Source of the DNA: Mesobacillus jeotgali
GTDB taxonomy: Bacteria > Bacillota > Bacilli > Bacillales > Cytobacillaceae
DNA: 64,000 nucleotides
Direction of reading: 5' to 3'
Assembly: GCF_014856545.2 (NCBI RefSeq)
Contig: NZ_CP109811.1
Location: 4,582,001-4,646,000 of the forward strand
A program made the position numbers and the translations under genes. Positions 62,979-64,000 of the stretch are shown piece by piece (within the stretch, counting starts at the first letter, position 1; every line of letters begins with the position of its first letter). The notes beneath the pieces are model-generated. The model was not told the DNA's origin and did no database searches. It saw only the letters and a program-made list of their open reading frames with translations.

Positions 62979-63190
62979 AAATTTCACATCCTGAAGTAGG
63001 TCGTATGTATTAGCTGATACCTAGATTATATAAGATTATTTGGTAAATGATATGAAAATTTTCTATAAAAGCTGTGATTGCATGATGTTTTTTCCGGACC
63101 AAACCTCATCTTACATTCTTGCTCTCTTGAAAAAACTGGTACAAAGCAGCAATACCTAATGCTATTTTACGAAAAAGAGCTTAACAAAAT

Positions 63191-63226
63191 GCAAGATGGC
63201 TCATAGTTTTCCTACAAGCCACCTTG
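63191..63226 (-). terminator. Possible terminator downstream of icmF
   Basis: An imperfect 10-bp stem (CAAGATGGCT with AGCCACCTTG) and ATTTTGTTAA on the minus strand, about 95 bp after the stop codon. Otherwise the 334-bp spacer 62988-63321 shows no feature. Confidence 0.45.
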
Positions 63227-63321
63227 CCCAATCCAGGTCCATTGCAAAATTTCTAATGCCACGTCCTACTTTTATACACAATCTCTAATGATTTTAAACA
63301 AGCCATATACTTATGCTGCTT

Positions 63322-64000
63322 TTACATATTCCTGCGGAACTGGCCGCCTACTTCATATAGCGCCCTTGTGATTTGTCCAAGGCTTGCGTATTTTACCGTT
63401 TCCATTAGTTCAGCGAAAATGTTGCCACCGCTGACGGCTGTTTCTTTCAGGCGCTTTAGTGCATCTTCGGATTGATCCTTGTTTTTGCCTTTGAAGGCTT
63501 CAAGGTTTTGAATCTGGGTTTCTTTTTCCTCTTTCGTCGCTCGTGCCAGCTCCATCTTGTCGATTTCTTCCTCGGATGGAGGATTTGGATTCAGGTATGT
63601 GTTCACACCGATGATCGGCAGCTCCCCTGAATGCTTCTTCATCTCATAGTACATCGACTCATCCTGGATTTTTCCGCGCTGATACTGTGTTTCCATTGCG
63701 CCAAGCACGCCTCCGCGGTCATTGATCCGTTCGAATTCCTGAAGGACTGCTTCCTCTACCAAATCCGTCAGCTCTTCGATGATGAACGCACCCTGCAGCG
63801 GATTCTCGTTCTTCGTCAAGCCGTGCTCCTTCGTGATGATCATCTGGATGGCCATCGCGCGGCGGACGGATTCCTCAGTCGGCGTTGTGATTGCTTCGTC
63901 ATAAGCATTTGTATGAAGCGAGTTGCAGTTATCATGCAAAGCCATCAATGCCTGAAGTGTCGTACGAATATCGTTGAAGTCGATTTCCTGTGCGTGAAGT
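63322..64000 (-). CDS. icmF: Fused isobutyryl-CoA mutase IcmF, C-terminal part (5' end outside window)
   Basis: The visible 226 residues are the C-terminus of a methylmalonyl-CoA-mutase-family large subunit: [58 protein letters not shown] and the ending [16 protein letters not shown]. The ending and linker composition match IcmF, in which the cobalamin domain, a G-protein chaperone and the mutase are fused; only the mutase part is visible, so that fusion is inferred. The enzyme interconverts isobutyryl-CoA and n-butyryl-CoA with adenosylcobalamin. Confidence 0.88.
   Translation of the reverse strand, partial: LHAQEIDFNDIRTTLQALMALHDNCNSLHTNAYDEAITTPTEESVRRAMAIQMIITKEHGLTKNENPLQGAFIIEELTDLVEEAVLQEFERINDRGGVLGAMETQYQRGKIQDESMYYEMKKHSGELPIIGVNTYLNPNPPSEEEIDKMELARATKEEKETQIQNLEAFKGKNKDQSEDALKRLKETAVSGGNIFAELMETVKYASLGQITRALYEVGGQFRRNM

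Overview
This 64-kb window is chromosomal DNA of an endospore-forming member of the Bacillaceae, most likely in or near the Mesobacillus/Neobacillus group; the genus is an inference. The evidence is the sporulation genes spo0F, spoIIR, spoIID and spoIIQ, and a gene order from pyrG to spoIIQ that follows Bacillus subtilis almost gene for gene (rpoE-pyrG-ywjG-spo0F-fbaA-tal-murZ-glpX-rho-rpmE-tdk ... prfA-prmC-spoIIR ... ywlB-ywlC-mntP-ywlE-rpiB-ywlG-glyA-upp-mnaA-atp operon-ywzB-ywmB-murAA-spoIID-spoIIQ). Nearly all genes lie on the minus strand, so that is probably the leading strand.

Layout in window coordinates. 0-3.3 kb: a CBS/cyclic-nucleotide-binding regulator (cut by the window edge), a two-subunit sodium:solute symporter and a small membrane protein. 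3.6-7.3 kb: a cytoplasmic gamma-glutamyltransferase and a class B penicillin-binding lipoprotein. 7.4-14.4 kb: spoIIQ, ywnJ, an inserted AT-rich NERD-domain gene, spoIID, murAA, ywmB, ywzB. 14.8-25.5 kb: an 11-subunit complex I operon (nuoA-D, H-N) without the NuoEFG NADH module and with a long Lys/Ala repeat extension on NuoC. 26.4-33.8 kb: the F1Fo ATP synthase operon with a very clear promoter and a Rex-like site. 34-43.4 kb: a subtilisin-like protease, mnaA, upp, glyA, ywlG, rpiB, a sensorless chemoreceptor, ywlE. 43.5-49.3 kb: mntP, ywlC and ywlB joined by a DnaA-box cluster, stress hydrophilin gsiB with a sigma-B promoter, a truncated haemoglobin with an Fnr-like box plus a cupin, spoIIR, prmC. 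49.3-62.7 kb: prfA, a lipoprotein, tdk, rpmE, rho, glpX, murZ, tal, fbaA, spo0F, ywjG, pyrG with its complete G-reiteration attenuator, rpoE. The right edge holds a small membrane protein and the C-terminus of a fused acyl-CoA mutase (IcmF).

Functionally the window joins energy conversion (complex I, ATP synthase, redox-responsive sites), cell-wall precursor synthesis (murAA, murZ, mnaA, PBP), lower glycolysis and gluconeogenesis (fbaA, tal, glpX, rpiB), nucleotide salvage and synthesis (upp, tdk, pyrG), translation termination (prfA, prmC) and the sporulation switch.

The least explained signal is a set of very short-period arrays in spacers between transcription units. Each array has a conserved core of about 8-13 nt repeated every 20, 21 or 26 bp with variable sequence between cores. 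Different spacers use different cores, but one core (TTTTATAGCGA) appears at two loci and another (GTGCAATTA) at two loci in opposite orientations. They are not CRISPRs, terminators or coding repeats, and I know of no described system that accounts for them.
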